Assembly: GCA_963816535.1 (NCBI GenBank)
Contig: CAWFKW010000003.1
Location: 1,240,001 to 1,304,000 of the forward strand
Direction of reading: 5' to 3'
Source of the DNA: CAWFKW01 sp963816535
GTDB lineage: Bacteria > Bacteroidota > Ignavibacteria > Tepidaquicellales > OLB5
DNA: 64,000 nucleotides
In this document: one piece after another, positions 43,216-51,746 of the stretch
How the letters are laid out: each line of letters begins with the position of its first letter
Position numbering within the stretch: the first letter of the stretch is position 1
The notes under the pieces: model-generated
The model's database searches: none
What the model saw: the letters and a program-made list of their open reading frames with translations, nothing else
What the model was told of the DNA's origin: nothing
Position numbers and translations under genes: made by a program

Positions 43216-43704
43216 TTGAATCGAATCGAGCCAAAACCTGGCCAGGAATCAGTTTGGGACTATCCCAGACCTCCAAGAATTGAAAATTGCAGCAAGAACA
43301 TCAGTGTAATTTTTAACGGGGTTGAAATAGTCAACTCCAGCAACGCTAAGCGCGTACTTGAAACGAGCAACCCGCCGGTTTATTACATGCCGCAGGATGA
43401 TGTGAAGATGGAATACCTGTCTCCGGCTGATAATCATACTTTTTGCGAATGGAAAGGCGAAGCTGATTATTTTCATTTGACAGTTGGAGATAAAACGGCG
43501 CGTTATGCCTGCTGGTATTATCCAAATCCTGTCGCTAAGTTTGCGGAGCTAAAAGGATATCTCGCATTCTATGCGCAGAAAATGGAAGCTTGTTATGTTG
43601 GCGGTGAATTAGTAACGCCCCAGCCGGGAAAATTTTACGGCGGATGGATAACAAAAGATATTGTCGGCCCGTTTAAAGGCGAGGAAGACAGCGACAACCG
43701 GTAG
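43216..43704 (+). CDS. DUF427 domain protein
   Basis: A 162-residue protein of the DUF427 family. Signature stretches are 'ESVWDYPRPP' (about 10-19), 'RVLETSNPPVYYMPQDDVK' (about 47-65) and 'TFCEWKGEADYFHL' (about 76-89). 'CWYYPNP' and a 'YLAFYAQK' helix follow. The family is common in bacteria and fungi and has no settled activity. The start is TTG at 43216, as no ATG precedes the conserved region. The 2-hydroxyacid dehydrogenase gene starts 3 bases after the stop, so they form an operon. Confidence 0.88.
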   Translation: MNRIEPKPGQESVWDYPRPPRIENCSKNISVIFNGVEIVNSSNAKRVLETSNPPVYYMPQDDVKMEYLSPADNHTFCEWKGEADYFHLTVGDKTARYACWYYPNPVAKFAELKGYLAFYAQKMEACYVGGELVTPQPGKFYGGWITKDIVGPFKGEEDSDNR

Positions 43705-43707
43705 AGA

Positions 43708-44676
43708 ATGAAGATATTATTCCTAAATAAGTTTAATGAAAGATGGAAAGAAAGATACTACGCTTTAAAAAAAGAATTTCCGAATTTAGATTTTGTGGCA
43801 ACATTTGACCCCGCTCAGCGCCCCATTGAGTTGAAAGACGCCGACGCGGTTGTGACGGGAAGACTGCTGGAAAACGAAATTCAAAACTCGCCAAACCTGA
43901 AAGTAATTTTTGTGCCGTTTACTGGATTAAACACTTTCCCCATGGAAATAATTAAGAGCAAAGGAATTACCGTTTCCAACACGCATGCTAACGCTCCGTA
44001 TGTTGCAGAGCATGCCGTATCGCTCGCATTGGGTTTGCTGGGCAGGCTGCCTGAGTTTCATAATGATTTAAAAAAAGGATTCTGGCATCGTTCCATAGAA
44101 GATGAGGATATGTGGACGTCGCTACGCGGAAAAAAAGCGTGTATAATCGGTTACGGCTCTATTGGCTCGAACATTGCCAAACTGCTTAAACCGTTCGGAT
44201 GTTATATAATTGGTTTCAAAAGAGATGCGCCTGCGGCAAAGGACCCTTACTCGGATGAGATAACTAATAATCTTCAATACGCAATAGGCCACAGCCAAAT
44301 AGTATTTGTAACGCTGCCGCTAAGCGATTCAACAAAAAACTTATTGAGCGCTGATATACTTGGATCAATGAAGGGAAAATATCTTGTAAATGTGGGGCGC
44401 GGTGAAACGGTGAACGAAGAAGGTTTATACAATACTTTAAAGGATGGAATTCTTGCCGGCGCGGCGCTGGATGTTTGGTATAACTACCCCGGCAAAAATC
44501 CGGAGCCAGTATTTCCCGCTCATCTGCCGATATATGACTTGCCTAATGTGCTGCTCTCACCGCATAAATCAAGCCATACAATAGAAGGCGTTAATGCTAT
44601 GATTGATGATACATATGAAAATGTACGTTCATATATTTTAAACGGAAAACCGAACAACGCGGCAGAATTGAATTAA
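43708..44676 (+). CDS. D-isomer-specific 2-hydroxyacid dehydrogenase
   Basis: A 322-residue NAD(P)-dependent dehydrogenase of the D-2-hydroxyacid family. The N-terminal catalytic part is split around the Rossmann domain (about 105-290). Visible are 'IGYGSIGSNIAKLL' (about 146-159), 'FVTLPLSDSTKNLL' (about 200-213), the catalytic Arg in 'VNVGRGETVNEEGL' (near 230) and the catalytic His in 'LSPHKSSHT' (near 286). Its substrate cannot be read; 2-ketoacids, glyoxylate or phosphonate-type acids are possible. It lies 3 bases after the DUF427 gene. Confidence 0.9.
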   Translation: MKILFLNKFNERWKERYYALKKEFPNLDFVATFDPAQRPIELKDADAVVTGRLLENEIQNSPNLKVIFVPFTGLNTFPMEIIKSKGITVSNTHANAPYVAEHAVSLALGLLGRLPEFHNDLKKGFWHRSIEDEDMWTSLRGKKACIIGYGSIGSNIAKLLKPFGCYIIGFKRDAPAAKDPYSDEITNNLQYAIGHSQIVFVTLPLSDSTKNLLSADILGSMKGKYLVNVGRGETVNEEGLYNTLKDGILAGAALDVWYNYPGKNPEPVFPAHLPIYDLPNVLLSPHKSSHTIEGVNAMIDDTYENVRSYILNGKPNNAAELN

Positions 44677-44690
44677 CACCCCCTCTGTAT

Positions 44691-44709
44691 CTCCCCCTGT
44701 TAGGGGGAG
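44691..44709. repeat. Palindrome, 'ctccccc tgtta gggggag' class
   Basis: 7-bp arms (44691-44697 with 44703-44709) with the same tgtta loop as 4359-4383. It lies just after the dehydrogenase stop. Confidence 0.55.
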
Positions 44710-44826
44710 ACGGGAAATTTTATGTCAGGTGTTTTCACCAAACATGTCAGACGAAGTCTGACAAAAACAATTTCTAACTCGAAGCCCTCCAAAGACAGAC
44801 TCTGAGCATCCGGGCAGCGCTCGGAC

Positions 44827-45948
44827 TTACGGACCGTAAAACTTATCGTAATAACTTTTTATTGTTCCGGCGCCAAGCTTGCCGCTTTTGATTTTCGATA
44901 CAAGGTAATCGCGGAAAAGTAAATTCGAGTCGTTATAATTATCCGCTTTCATAACCTGATATAAAGCTATAGCAAAAACATGAATGCCGTCATCTGACGC
45001 TTTCCATCTTTTGCGCGCATCTACTTCAACGCCGAATTTTTCATTAATTAATTGCTCCAATGTCTGGACACAGTCCTCTTCAATAAGCCCGTCAAGCGTG
45101 TTGTACCCGAATGACGGATTATGGTTATTAACTTTATCCATAAGAAAATCATCTTTACGAAGCGACTCAATTGCAGCCCTTAATTCTTCATCCCCTTTAT
45201 AATCATAAGGGGGGTGCATCATTTCGTGCGCGGCGTTTCGCAGCACGATCTTAAACGGCCAGGCAGCGTCTGTTAAGAACCGCATACCGGTGATCTTAAT
45301 TCCGTGAGGCTGTGAGTAATATAGCATATATATAGTGATCTTATCCGAAGGCAGCTTCAATCCAAGAAAATGTTCGTTCTGTCCTATCACATCATATTTT
45401 GGCAAGTCGGGTTCTATCTCTGAAATTTTCTTTTCAACTCTTGGAAGAATATTTGTTTTCCAGTAGCCGTGGAAATCAATGTCTTTAAGAAACAAAAGGA
45501 TTGAAGTTATCTCCGGCTGTACCGATTCAAAAAGTTTCCAGCTTTCATCATCATAATACGGGGTTTTTTCAAAGTTCGATTTTAACGCTGCAGAGTTTTT
45601 TATTGTCTGAATCATCTGATCGAGCGTCGAATCTCCCACAGCTGAAAAGTAAAGACACATTGACGCTGAAATAATTACTCCGTTCTCATCCTTCAGCTTT
45701 CGTTTCAGTTCTGACAACGATTTTGTAACTTCGGGAGTGAGCTTAGGTTTAAATTTTTCGTATTCATCTTTATAGTATGTAAGGTAAAATGTATCGGCGG
45801 TAAGGATATTCAGGAAACACAGCGCGTCATACTTAAACGAGGGCTCAATATCCCAGTTGGTGTATGCGTTTTTGTTTTGTTCCATATCGTGACCGGTAAT
45901 GTTAGTTGAGAATATCAAAAATATTATTACAACCGATAAATATTTCAT
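44827..45948 (-). CDS. Exported protein with HExxH motif, possible zinc metallopeptidase
   Basis: A 373-residue protein with a signal peptide (residues 1-19). The mature part is helical. 'NAAHEMMHPPYDYKG' places a HExxH zinc-binding motif at residues 241-245. A further glutamate cluster, 'LIEEDCVQTLEQ' (E290/E291), lies 45 residues on, at a distance that would suit the third ligand of a gluzincin. The strand 'ITIYMLYYSQPHGIK' (about 204-218) precedes the motif helix, as in the edge strand of metallopeptidases. I cannot name a family. It may also be a non-catalytic relative. It is transcribed alone, with palindromic repeats upstream. Confidence 0.6.
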   Translation of the reverse strand: MKYLSVVIIFLIFSTNITGHDMEQNKNAYTNWDIEPSFKYDALCFLNILTADTFYLTYYKDEYEKFKPKLTPEVTKSLSELKRKLKDENGVIISASMCLYFSAVGDSTLDQMIQTIKNSAALKSNFEKTPYYDDESWKLFESVQPEITSILLFLKDIDFHGYWKTNILPRVEKKISEIEPDLPKYDVIGQNEHFLGLKLPSDKITIYMLYYSQPHGIKITGMRFLTDAAWPFKIVLRNAAHEMMHPPYDYKGDEELRAAIESLRKDDFLMDKVNNHNPSFGYNTLDGLIEEDCVQTLEQLINEKFGVEVDARKRWKASDDGIHVFAIALYQVMKADNYNDSNLLFRDYLVSKIKSGKLGAGTIKSYYDKFYGP

Positions 45949-46029
45949 GTGTTCAAAATGTTATTTTTTAAAAAAAAATCCAGGGTCAATGCCGTGATTA
46001 TTCGATAAAAAACAGCTTTTTTTCGTAAC

Positions 46030-46107
46030 CGCAGCCTTTAGGCTGCGCAGTAATATATTTGAATTTTCGCAGCCTAAGGGCTGCCTGCCTGCTGCAGGCA
46101 GGCGGCT
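46030..46107. repeat. Composite palindromic repeat (gcagcct and gcctgcctgc classes)
   Basis: 'gcagccttta ggctgc' (46031-46045) is followed by a second copy 'gcagcctaagggctgc' (about 46069-46084) and by a 10-bp perfect palindrome, GCCTGCCTGC around a central T (46083-46103). The whole resembles a mobile noncoding repeat assembled from nested palindromes. A fragment recurs near 47293-47310. Confidence 0.65.
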
Positions 46108-46124
46108 ACAGAAAATCTGCACGC

Positions 46125-47000
46125 CTATTCGCTTAGTTTTTTCAAGCGCTCTAATCGTTCTTTTTCATTTTCCATCAGCCAGATATCATGTGAGAGCAGT
46201 TCATAAGCTTTCCTGAAATACGGTTTTGATTCATCGGGCCTGTTCAGCAATAATAAACATTCGCCAATCTCTTCTGAGTTATAGCCGTCTTCATTAAGTC
46301 CCTTTTCTTTTGATTCTTTTCCCAGCGCGACCTGCATTTCATATGCTTCCTGAACCCGCCCCAACGAGCGAAGCGTCCGCGCAACGGACCATTTTGCAAT
46401 AATCAATCCCTGTTTAGAATTCCGCTCTGCATGCCACAGCACGTTTCGTTCAAAGAGGTCAAGAGCTTTTTCGTATTCACCCATATCGTAGTATGTCCAG
46501 GCCGTGTTATTATATAGCGAACCCAGCCAGCCTTTAGCCTTTTTATCATCAGATGCTTCTGCATGTTTCATGGCAATCTCATTCCACTTAAGGGACTCGC
46601 GCCCTTTTTCAACAATTCCCATCATATGTGCGGCATCAATCGTAAAAAAATCAAATCCATGTGATTTTGAAAGATTATACGCTTCCAGAAAAAGCGGCTT
46701 TGCTTTATCCGGGAGATTGGAAGAATTATAAGCTCTTCCTCTTTCAAGAAGATATCTGACTTTAGGAAGGTGCATGTGTCCGTCTATCAGCCCGAACGCT
46801 TCGTCAAGCATTCTGTGCGCATCATCAAATTTCATTTGAAGTCCCTGGGTGCGCGCAATTTGTGTGAGGAGCCGCGCCAGGTAATCTTTGTTTCCGGATT
46901 TTCTTGCTTCCGGCAATATTTCAAGAAATTTTTTCTCCGTCTCTGCAGGATCATTATAATCCCACATTGAATCAAAATCCGGTAAGTTATGTTCATTCAT
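46125..47000 (-). CDS. TPR-repeat protein, cytosolic
   Basis: A 291-residue protein made of about six tetratricopeptide-like helix pairs, such as 'LLTQIARTQGLQMKFDDAHRM' (about 42-62, split), 'YNNTAWTYYDMGEYEKALDLF' (near 163) and 'IGECLLLLNRPDESKPYFRKAYEL' (near 246). It has no signal peptide. TPR proteins act as scaffolds; the partner is unknown. It begins with 'MNEHNLPDFDSMWDYNDPAE', a Trp-rich N-terminus. It lies alone between two repeat-rich intergenic regions. Confidence 0.78.
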   Translation of the reverse strand: MNEHNLPDFDSMWDYNDPAETEKKFLEILPEARKSGNKDYLARLLTQIARTQGLQMKFDDAHRMLDEAFGLIDGHMHLPKVRYLLERGRAYNSSNLPDKAKPLFLEAYNLSKSHGFDFFTIDAAHMMGIVEKGRESLKWNEIAMKHAEASDDKKAKGWLGSLYNNTAWTYYDMGEYEKALDLFERNVLWHAERNSKQGLIIAKWSVARTLRSLGRVQEAYEMQVALGKESKEKGLNEDGYNSEEIGECLLLLNRPDESKPYFRKAYELLSHDIWLMENEKERLERLKKLSE

Positions 47001-47324
47001 TATTAATTCAGTCTAAATTGGAAAACCCCATTAATCTTAGCGAATCATCGAGTACATAATTGTAAAGATTAGCAGAAATTTCTACCTAAAAATAGGGTAC
47101 CGGTTTAAGAAGACGATTTTTTCTTTTTAATAATTTCATTTAAGGATTTCTAAAAAAAAATCAGCCGGACAAAATCTGAAAATCTAAAAATCATTCTCAG
47201 ACCGGATATACCCGCCTTGCCCTCGAAAAGCGTTGTCCGGCATTTCTAAGTGAGATGAAAAACTCTTTCTTGCCTCTCCCTCTGCGAATTCGGCCGCCCG
47301 CTGCAGGCAGGGTGAGGTCGTTGT
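47001..47324. other. Gene-free stretch of 324 bases
   Basis: No gene or RNA is apparent. Toward the right end (about 47270-47320) lies a GC-rich stretch with 'ctgcaggcag', matching part of the composite repeat at 46030-46107. Confidence 0.5.
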
Positions 47325-49373
47325 TTAAAAATTAAACTCATACCCGGTTTTGAAATAACGCCCGGTGTTCTGAAGCCTGTCGCCGCTCAAGTTCAGCACA
47401 AGGTAAACGCTGCTGCCGCCGAAGAACTCGTATTGAAGCAGCGTGTTCCACAATGCAAGCTTATTATATGTATCTTCCTGGAAGAACGATCTTAAATAAA
47501 GCTTATCAATCAGCCTGCAGTCAAATTTTATGTTAAATATCGACTGCTTAATATCATCCTGACCCCGGTAGCTGTAGTTAAACGTGAGCCTCATACGGTG
47601 GAAGATATCGACGTCAAGCGTCATATACGGGTTTTTCAGAACCGTGCCAAAATATTTTCCGCCGAAAAACCCAAGCGTAAAGGAATTATCGCCAAAGATA
47701 ATCTTAAAGTTATGCTCGGTCAGCAAATTAGTTCTGGTAATAATGTTGCCCAACGCGTCATAATCATTTGGCCTGTCATAAGAAATGTTATCATAGAACC
47801 CGAGCCATCCTAACAATTTCCAGTTAACATTCAGGTTTACGCCGTTCTGGTAGCTGAAGTCATCTGTAAACCTTCTTGCCCTGTAATACCCGCCATTGAT
47901 ATTAACGCTGCTGAAGTTTCTCGCATTTCTTAAGATCACGTACCCGCCGCTCAGGCTTGTTTCATCGTAATTATTACCGTAATTATTGAACAAAGTAGTG
48001 GAGCGGAAAGTAGAATCGTATCTTGTGTAGCTGGCGTCCATATACGGGCCGCCGCCGTTATTATATTCATAGTATAAATGCCCGTAGTACATATTTCCGC
48101 CTTTGCCTTCAGTATTAAAACTGCGCGCCCCCTGCCACAGGAAGCGGAATCTTGATGGAAGGTTTATCTTTCCGTCAAGGCTCGCCACTTTTTCGCTGTA
48201 ATTCCCCAGCGTATCGTGCGTATATACAAACAGGCCGCCTATATTAAAATCCTGGAAATTAAAATTGGGCCTGGCAATAGCAAATTTTCTCAAAGAGCCG
48301 TCTGACCCCGGCAGAGTATCTTCCTGGACATAGACCGCCCCTAACTTGAACTTATCGCTTCGGTATGTGTAATTGAAGCCGTAGTTAATATTCTCGATCG
48401 CTCTGGTATAAAAGAGATTGATAGGAGTATTAAAAATGTCAAGGTCCTTGCTGAAGAAAGGACGCTTCTCGGTTAAGAAAATAGGTCTTCCGTAAAAGGA
48501 TAGCTGGAAAGGATCCGCCTCCAGGGTAGATTCGTCGGTATGAAATGTGCTTTTTAACTTTTGCTTATCCAGGCTAACGCTGAACTCTCCTCCATACCTG
48601 AAATTACCGCTGACATCGTTAGATTTATTCGCGACAATAAACGGAGTAGCGTTAAAGTTGAGGTCCAGCTTTTCATCGAACGGCACAACAAGGTCCCATT
48701 TATAAGTGCCTTTTACAGTTGTAACTTCGCTGTTAGGCACAATTGAATAGTAGTAATACGTTCCGTCGGGCCTGTAAGCGAACATCTGTATATCAAAGCC
48801 GATCTGCTTTTTGTTTTTGTTCTGAATTTTATCAACGGGAATTTTTATCTCTGTCTCTACATAACCGGGTTTGCCGTCTTTGGCCTGCCTGTAAATTGTG
48901 GTTTTATTATACCAAATCCAGTCCCATGATGACGACTGGTTGGTCTGGTTATAAATGATAGCGTCCCGCTGGTTGTTCATAAAGCTTGTTGAAAAGAAGT
49001 AGCCGTTCTTGTTCTTGTTTTCAAGATCCAGAATGATAAAGAATTCGCTTTCTTCTTCAGTGCTCACATCTCTTGTGAATGATTCGCATATAACCCTGCC
49101 TTTCGGCCACCACCTGAAAGCAAAGTACATGGCGTCTTTTGTCTGCTTTACATAGACAATTGTGCTGTCGTAATATTTCTCATCCGTTTTAGGTGAAACG
49201 ATGTAGAAGTCTGTGAACACCTTTGCGCCGCGCCATTCATCAGAATTAATTTTACCGTCGATTGTGGGAACAGCCGTGTTCTCGTCAGGTGAATCCACGC
49301 TTGTCTGGCAGAACGCAGTTCTGAAAAACAACATCGTAATGAGGGCGAATATTGTGACAGTGATTTTTTTCAT
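47325..49373 (-). CDS. DUF5916-type outer-membrane protein with CBM9-like N-terminal domain
   Basis: An exported protein of 682 residues from the ATG at 49373, which gives a clean signal peptide ('MKKITVTIFALITMLF', ending 'AFCQT'). An in-frame ATG 54 bases further up would add a non-signal-like stretch. The N-terminal domain (about 30-210) is a carbohydrate-binding-module-9-like sandwich ('PTIDGKINSDEWRGAKV', 'MYFAFRWWPKG', 'SEFFIILDLENKNKNGYFF'). The remaining 460 residues are alternating aromatic strands typical of a DUF5916 outer-membrane barrel, ending in 'YFKTGYEFNF' with C-terminal Phe. The function is unknown; homologues are widespread in Bacteroidota and related phyla. Confidence 0.85.
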   Translation of the reverse strand: MKKITVTIFALITMLFFRTAFCQTSVDSPDENTAVPTIDGKINSDEWRGAKVFTDFYIVSPKTDEKYYDSTIVYVKQTKDAMYFAFRWWPKGRVICESFTRDVSTEEESEFFIILDLENKNKNGYFFSTSFMNNQRDAIIYNQTNQSSSWDWIWYNKTTIYRQAKDGKPGYVETEIKIPVDKIQNKNKKQIGFDIQMFAYRPDGTYYYYSIVPNSEVTTVKGTYKWDLVVPFDEKLDLNFNATPFIVANKSNDVSGNFRYGGEFSVSLDKQKLKSTFHTDESTLEADPFQLSFYGRPIFLTEKRPFFSKDLDIFNTPINLFYTRAIENINYGFNYTYRSDKFKLGAVYVQEDTLPGSDGSLRKFAIARPNFNFQDFNIGGLFVYTHDTLGNYSEKVASLDGKINLPSRFRFLWQGARSFNTEGKGGNMYYGHLYYEYNNGGGPYMDASYTRYDSTFRSTTLFNNYGNNYDETSLSGGYVILRNARNFSSVNINGGYYRARRFTDDFSYQNGVNLNVNWKLLGWLGFYDNISYDRPNDYDALGNIITRTNLLTEHNFKIIFGDNSFTLGFFGGKYFGTVLKNPYMTLDVDIFHRMRLTFNYSYRGQDDIKQSIFNIKFDCRLIDKLYLRSFFQEDTYNKLALWNTLLQYEFFGGSSVYLVLNLSGDRLQNTGRYFKTGYEFNF

Positions 49374-49440
49374 CCAGTCAGCTGTTTTCGTTTTTAAAAA
49401 TGGAAACTTAATGATATACAGGAACATTCAGAAAATGTTC

Positions 49441-49530
49441 AAATTGGCCTCAACTCAGGCCAAATTTGCTATTTATTGGAGGGCGCCGGAATCATAGCAG
49501 GGCATCATTTTCTTTATTGTTATGATGCCC
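49441..49530. promoter_or_regulatory. Two inverted repeats between the DUF5916 and cytochrome genes
   Basis: One hairpin pairs TTGGCCT (49444-49450) with AGGCCAA (49457-49463) and sits 68 bases upstream of the DUF5916 start, so it could be an operator or leader hairpin. The other pairs 49500-49508 with 49522-49530 (9 bp, GGGCATCAT) and lies 80 bases past the cytochrome stop, a possible terminator without T-run. Confidence 0.45.
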
Positions 49531-49609
49531 CGCAAATCAGAATGGTTTAATTAATCATCTAAGTAAGTTTTAGGACGGTTTTCGCTTACTTGAGGTTTCA
49601 ATAAATACC

Positions 49610-50746
49610 TCATTGGGGCTTGACGAAACTAATCTTATCCAACGATGCATTAAGTTTCACCTCGCTGTATTTACGGACCGTTTCAATCCCCGGGTCAAGA
49701 TAAGAATAATGGACGGTGAACGGTATCATAACGCCATCAACGGATCTGTAATCTGAATAATCAACCTGCTCTGGTATAAAGCCGATAATTGACCTGTTAA
49801 ATATTTTTCTTCTCAACAGCAAACCCGAATCAACGTCAAAATACAGCCTTTCGTTTTTGTTATCATCAACAATGGCTCTCAAAACGTATGCTGTTTTTCC
49901 GTCAACCGTATCTTTGTCGATGACCTGTGTCTTCGTATAGCGCCCGCTAAGGTCGAAATCGCCGTTAAAATCGGCATACTCCTTTATTGTATGAAGTTCA
50001 TATCCATCCAGATTGTCTACTCCCGATTTATCCTTCGCCCAGCCTGCTGTTCCGTCATAACATTCGGTTTCGGTTCCATCCGGGGTCTTAACAATCTGGA
50101 GGTATTTGTTTGGAGCCTGCTGGTAAATTTCCAGTTCATATTCCTTTCCGTTCCAGCCTGTAAGCGAGCCTTTGGAATATTTTGAAGCGGCTTCTTTAAT
50201 CTTAGAAACGTCTCCGAGCGATTTGTTATAATTTTCAAGCACTGTTTCCGCTGATGGGAGCGTCGTATCCCTGCCTTCTTTTCGCGGCGGAGCAAAAACC
50301 TGCGGCACCGGCGGTATGCTTGTAACGCGGGAGCTTCCATGGTGGCACGAAAAACAGCTTACCGCGCTGTAGCCTTCAAAATAATCTTTGTTGATGCCCT
50401 TTACCATATTTATCATCTTTCTCGCCGTAACTTTTTCATCCTTCTCGTCGCTTTCCCAGTTCCACTTATTGGTTTTGTCGTCATGTACATGGCAGAATGA
50501 ACACCTAACGCCGAGCGATGACCTCATGAAGTGCATAACAATATGCAGGTCCTTTGCCGGCATTCCGTTTAAGACCTGTATATTTTTATAAACCTGTTCG
50601 GCGGGTTTATCGTCATCGCCGTCAGGCGGAAAATCCTTTCCCGTCTGGTTCTTGGGGCTGCCGCCGATAATCCAGCTTCCGGCGAAGCTTACAAGAAAAA
50701 CCAGGCAACCCAGCAGGGTATACTTCATCAATAATTTGAAAAACAT
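49610..50746 (-). CDS. Dihaem c-type cytochrome (CytoC_RC-like) with lipoprotein-carrier-like C-terminal domain
   Basis: A 378-residue exported protein. It has an N-terminal membrane helix (about 8-28) that may be an uncleaved anchor. The N-terminal domain (about 50-145) resembles the cytochrome subunit of photosynthetic reaction centres: 'IQVLNGMPAKDLHIVMHFM' with axial-type Met near 71-74, haem site one CSFCH at 82-86, 'MINMV' near 111 and haem site two CFSCH at 131-135. The C-terminal domain (about 165-378) is a beta-sheet half-barrel like LolA/outer-membrane lipoprotein-sorting proteins ('YLQIVKTPDGTETECYDGT', 'GLLLRRKIF', 'GVMIPFTVHY'). It probably works in periplasmic electron transfer. 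No photosynthesis genes are nearby, and such proteins also occur in non-phototrophs. Confidence 0.85.
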   Translation of the reverse strand: MFFKLLMKYTLLGCLVFLVSFAGSWIIGGSPKNQTGKDFPPDGDDDKPAEQVYKNIQVLNGMPAKDLHIVMHFMRSSLGVRCSFCHVHDDKTNKWNWESDEKDEKVTARKMINMVKGINKDYFEGYSAVSCFSCHHGSSRVTSIPPVPQVFAPPRKEGRDTTLPSAETVLENYNKSLGDVSKIKEAASKYSKGSLTGWNGKEYELEIYQQAPNKYLQIVKTPDGTETECYDGTAGWAKDKSGVDNLDGYELHTIKEYADFNGDFDLSGRYTKTQVIDKDTVDGKTAYVLRAIVDDNKNERLYFDVDSGLLLRRKIFNRSIIGFIPEQVDYSDYRSVDGVMIPFTVHYSYLDPGIETVRKYSEVKLNASLDKISFVKPQ

Positions 50747-50938
50747 TTGCTTACGTCCTTTGTTATCCGCAACAGAAGAGGACTGTACACGGTAAGATTA
50801 TGAATTAATTATCAACAAGAATAAGCATTTATAATTTCATGTTCAAGAATACTAAACTTATGCCACGCCTGCCGCGAATGCTAAAGCAGTCCCGTCTCTC
50901 CCTGTCAGGGGGAGATTCAGAAGAGCGAACCATCTGCT

Positions 50939-51596
50939 TCACTTTACAAAAACCATTTTTCTTTTCTCAACAAAATTTTCTGACTTCACCTTGTAAAAGT
51001 AAATACCTGAAGCAAAGGCGCCTGCATCCCACGCGATTTCATAACTTCCGGGTTTAAGATCTTCATTCACAAGCGTTGTGACTTCCCTGCCAAGAACATC
51101 ACATATTATAAGCTTCACATTTGAGATCTGCGTAATCTCCCCAGCTGCAGGTTTCAGAAAATCCCCTGTCTGTTACTACAGGGCTTGATGAAAGCAGCGT
51201 GAAAACTCCATTCCCATCGTTATGATAAAGCATGTTAGTGGAGTCATACCATGTAACAACGCACATGTCGGGCTTTCCGTCATTATCAAAATCGGCCCAG
51301 CTTGCGCCGTCAAACGGTAAGCTATCGTTTGTTACTCCGCCGCCTGTAATTTTGATGAAGTTTCCTCCTGAATATTTATACAAAAAATTCCGCTTGCCGT
51401 ATCTTTTGCCGTTTGAAACAAACAGGTCTATCCATCCGTCGCCGTCGTAATCAATAAAATTCACGCTTCTTGATGCCGAAACATCCGTGACAAATGAGCC
51501 TGTCATGATTTTTGTAAAGGAGTGACTAAATAAGCATGAAGTGAAGAATATTTAAAGCGCAGCTACAATAATAGAAAATGGCGGTTTATTGTTCAT
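50939..51596 (-). pseudogene. Decayed secreted FG-GAP/VCBS protein with T9SS domain
   Basis: Three pieces of one gene are visible. ATG 51596 begins a signal-peptide-like start ('MNNKPPFSIIVAAL') stopped by TAA at 51552-51554. The same frame continues 'IFFTSCLFSHSFTKI' into an FG-GAP/VCBS repeat region ('FIDYDGDGWIDLFVSNG', 'ASWADFDNDGKPDMCVV') which ends at 51099 after 'SWGDYADLK'. From about 51150 down to TGA at 50939, another frame encodes the end of a type A sorting domain ('VKLIICDVLGREVTTLV', 'SGIYFYKVKSENF', 'KRKMVFVK'). Only about 1.5 calcium-binding repeats remain and the 'NPFNP' part is missing, so large parts are deleted. An internal ATG at 51506 opens a 135-codon frame that is unlikely to be functional. 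Confidence 0.75.
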
Positions 51597-51746
51597 ATTG
51601 CATAATTTTAATTTGTTTCACAAGATACCTCATTGAACTTAGACGCCGCCAATATGCAGACAGTGACAACACTACTAACTAAATCTTCTAATTATTATTA
51701 AGTTTTTCCATTATTTTTTAGTTTGATTATTAGTAATTTAAAAAAT

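Noticed and set aside
51099..51506. Intact 135-residue FG-GAP protein starting at an internal ATG
   Set aside because: The frame continues upstream to a signal-peptide-like start with a stop, and downstream the sorting domain is out of frame, so it is a remnant.
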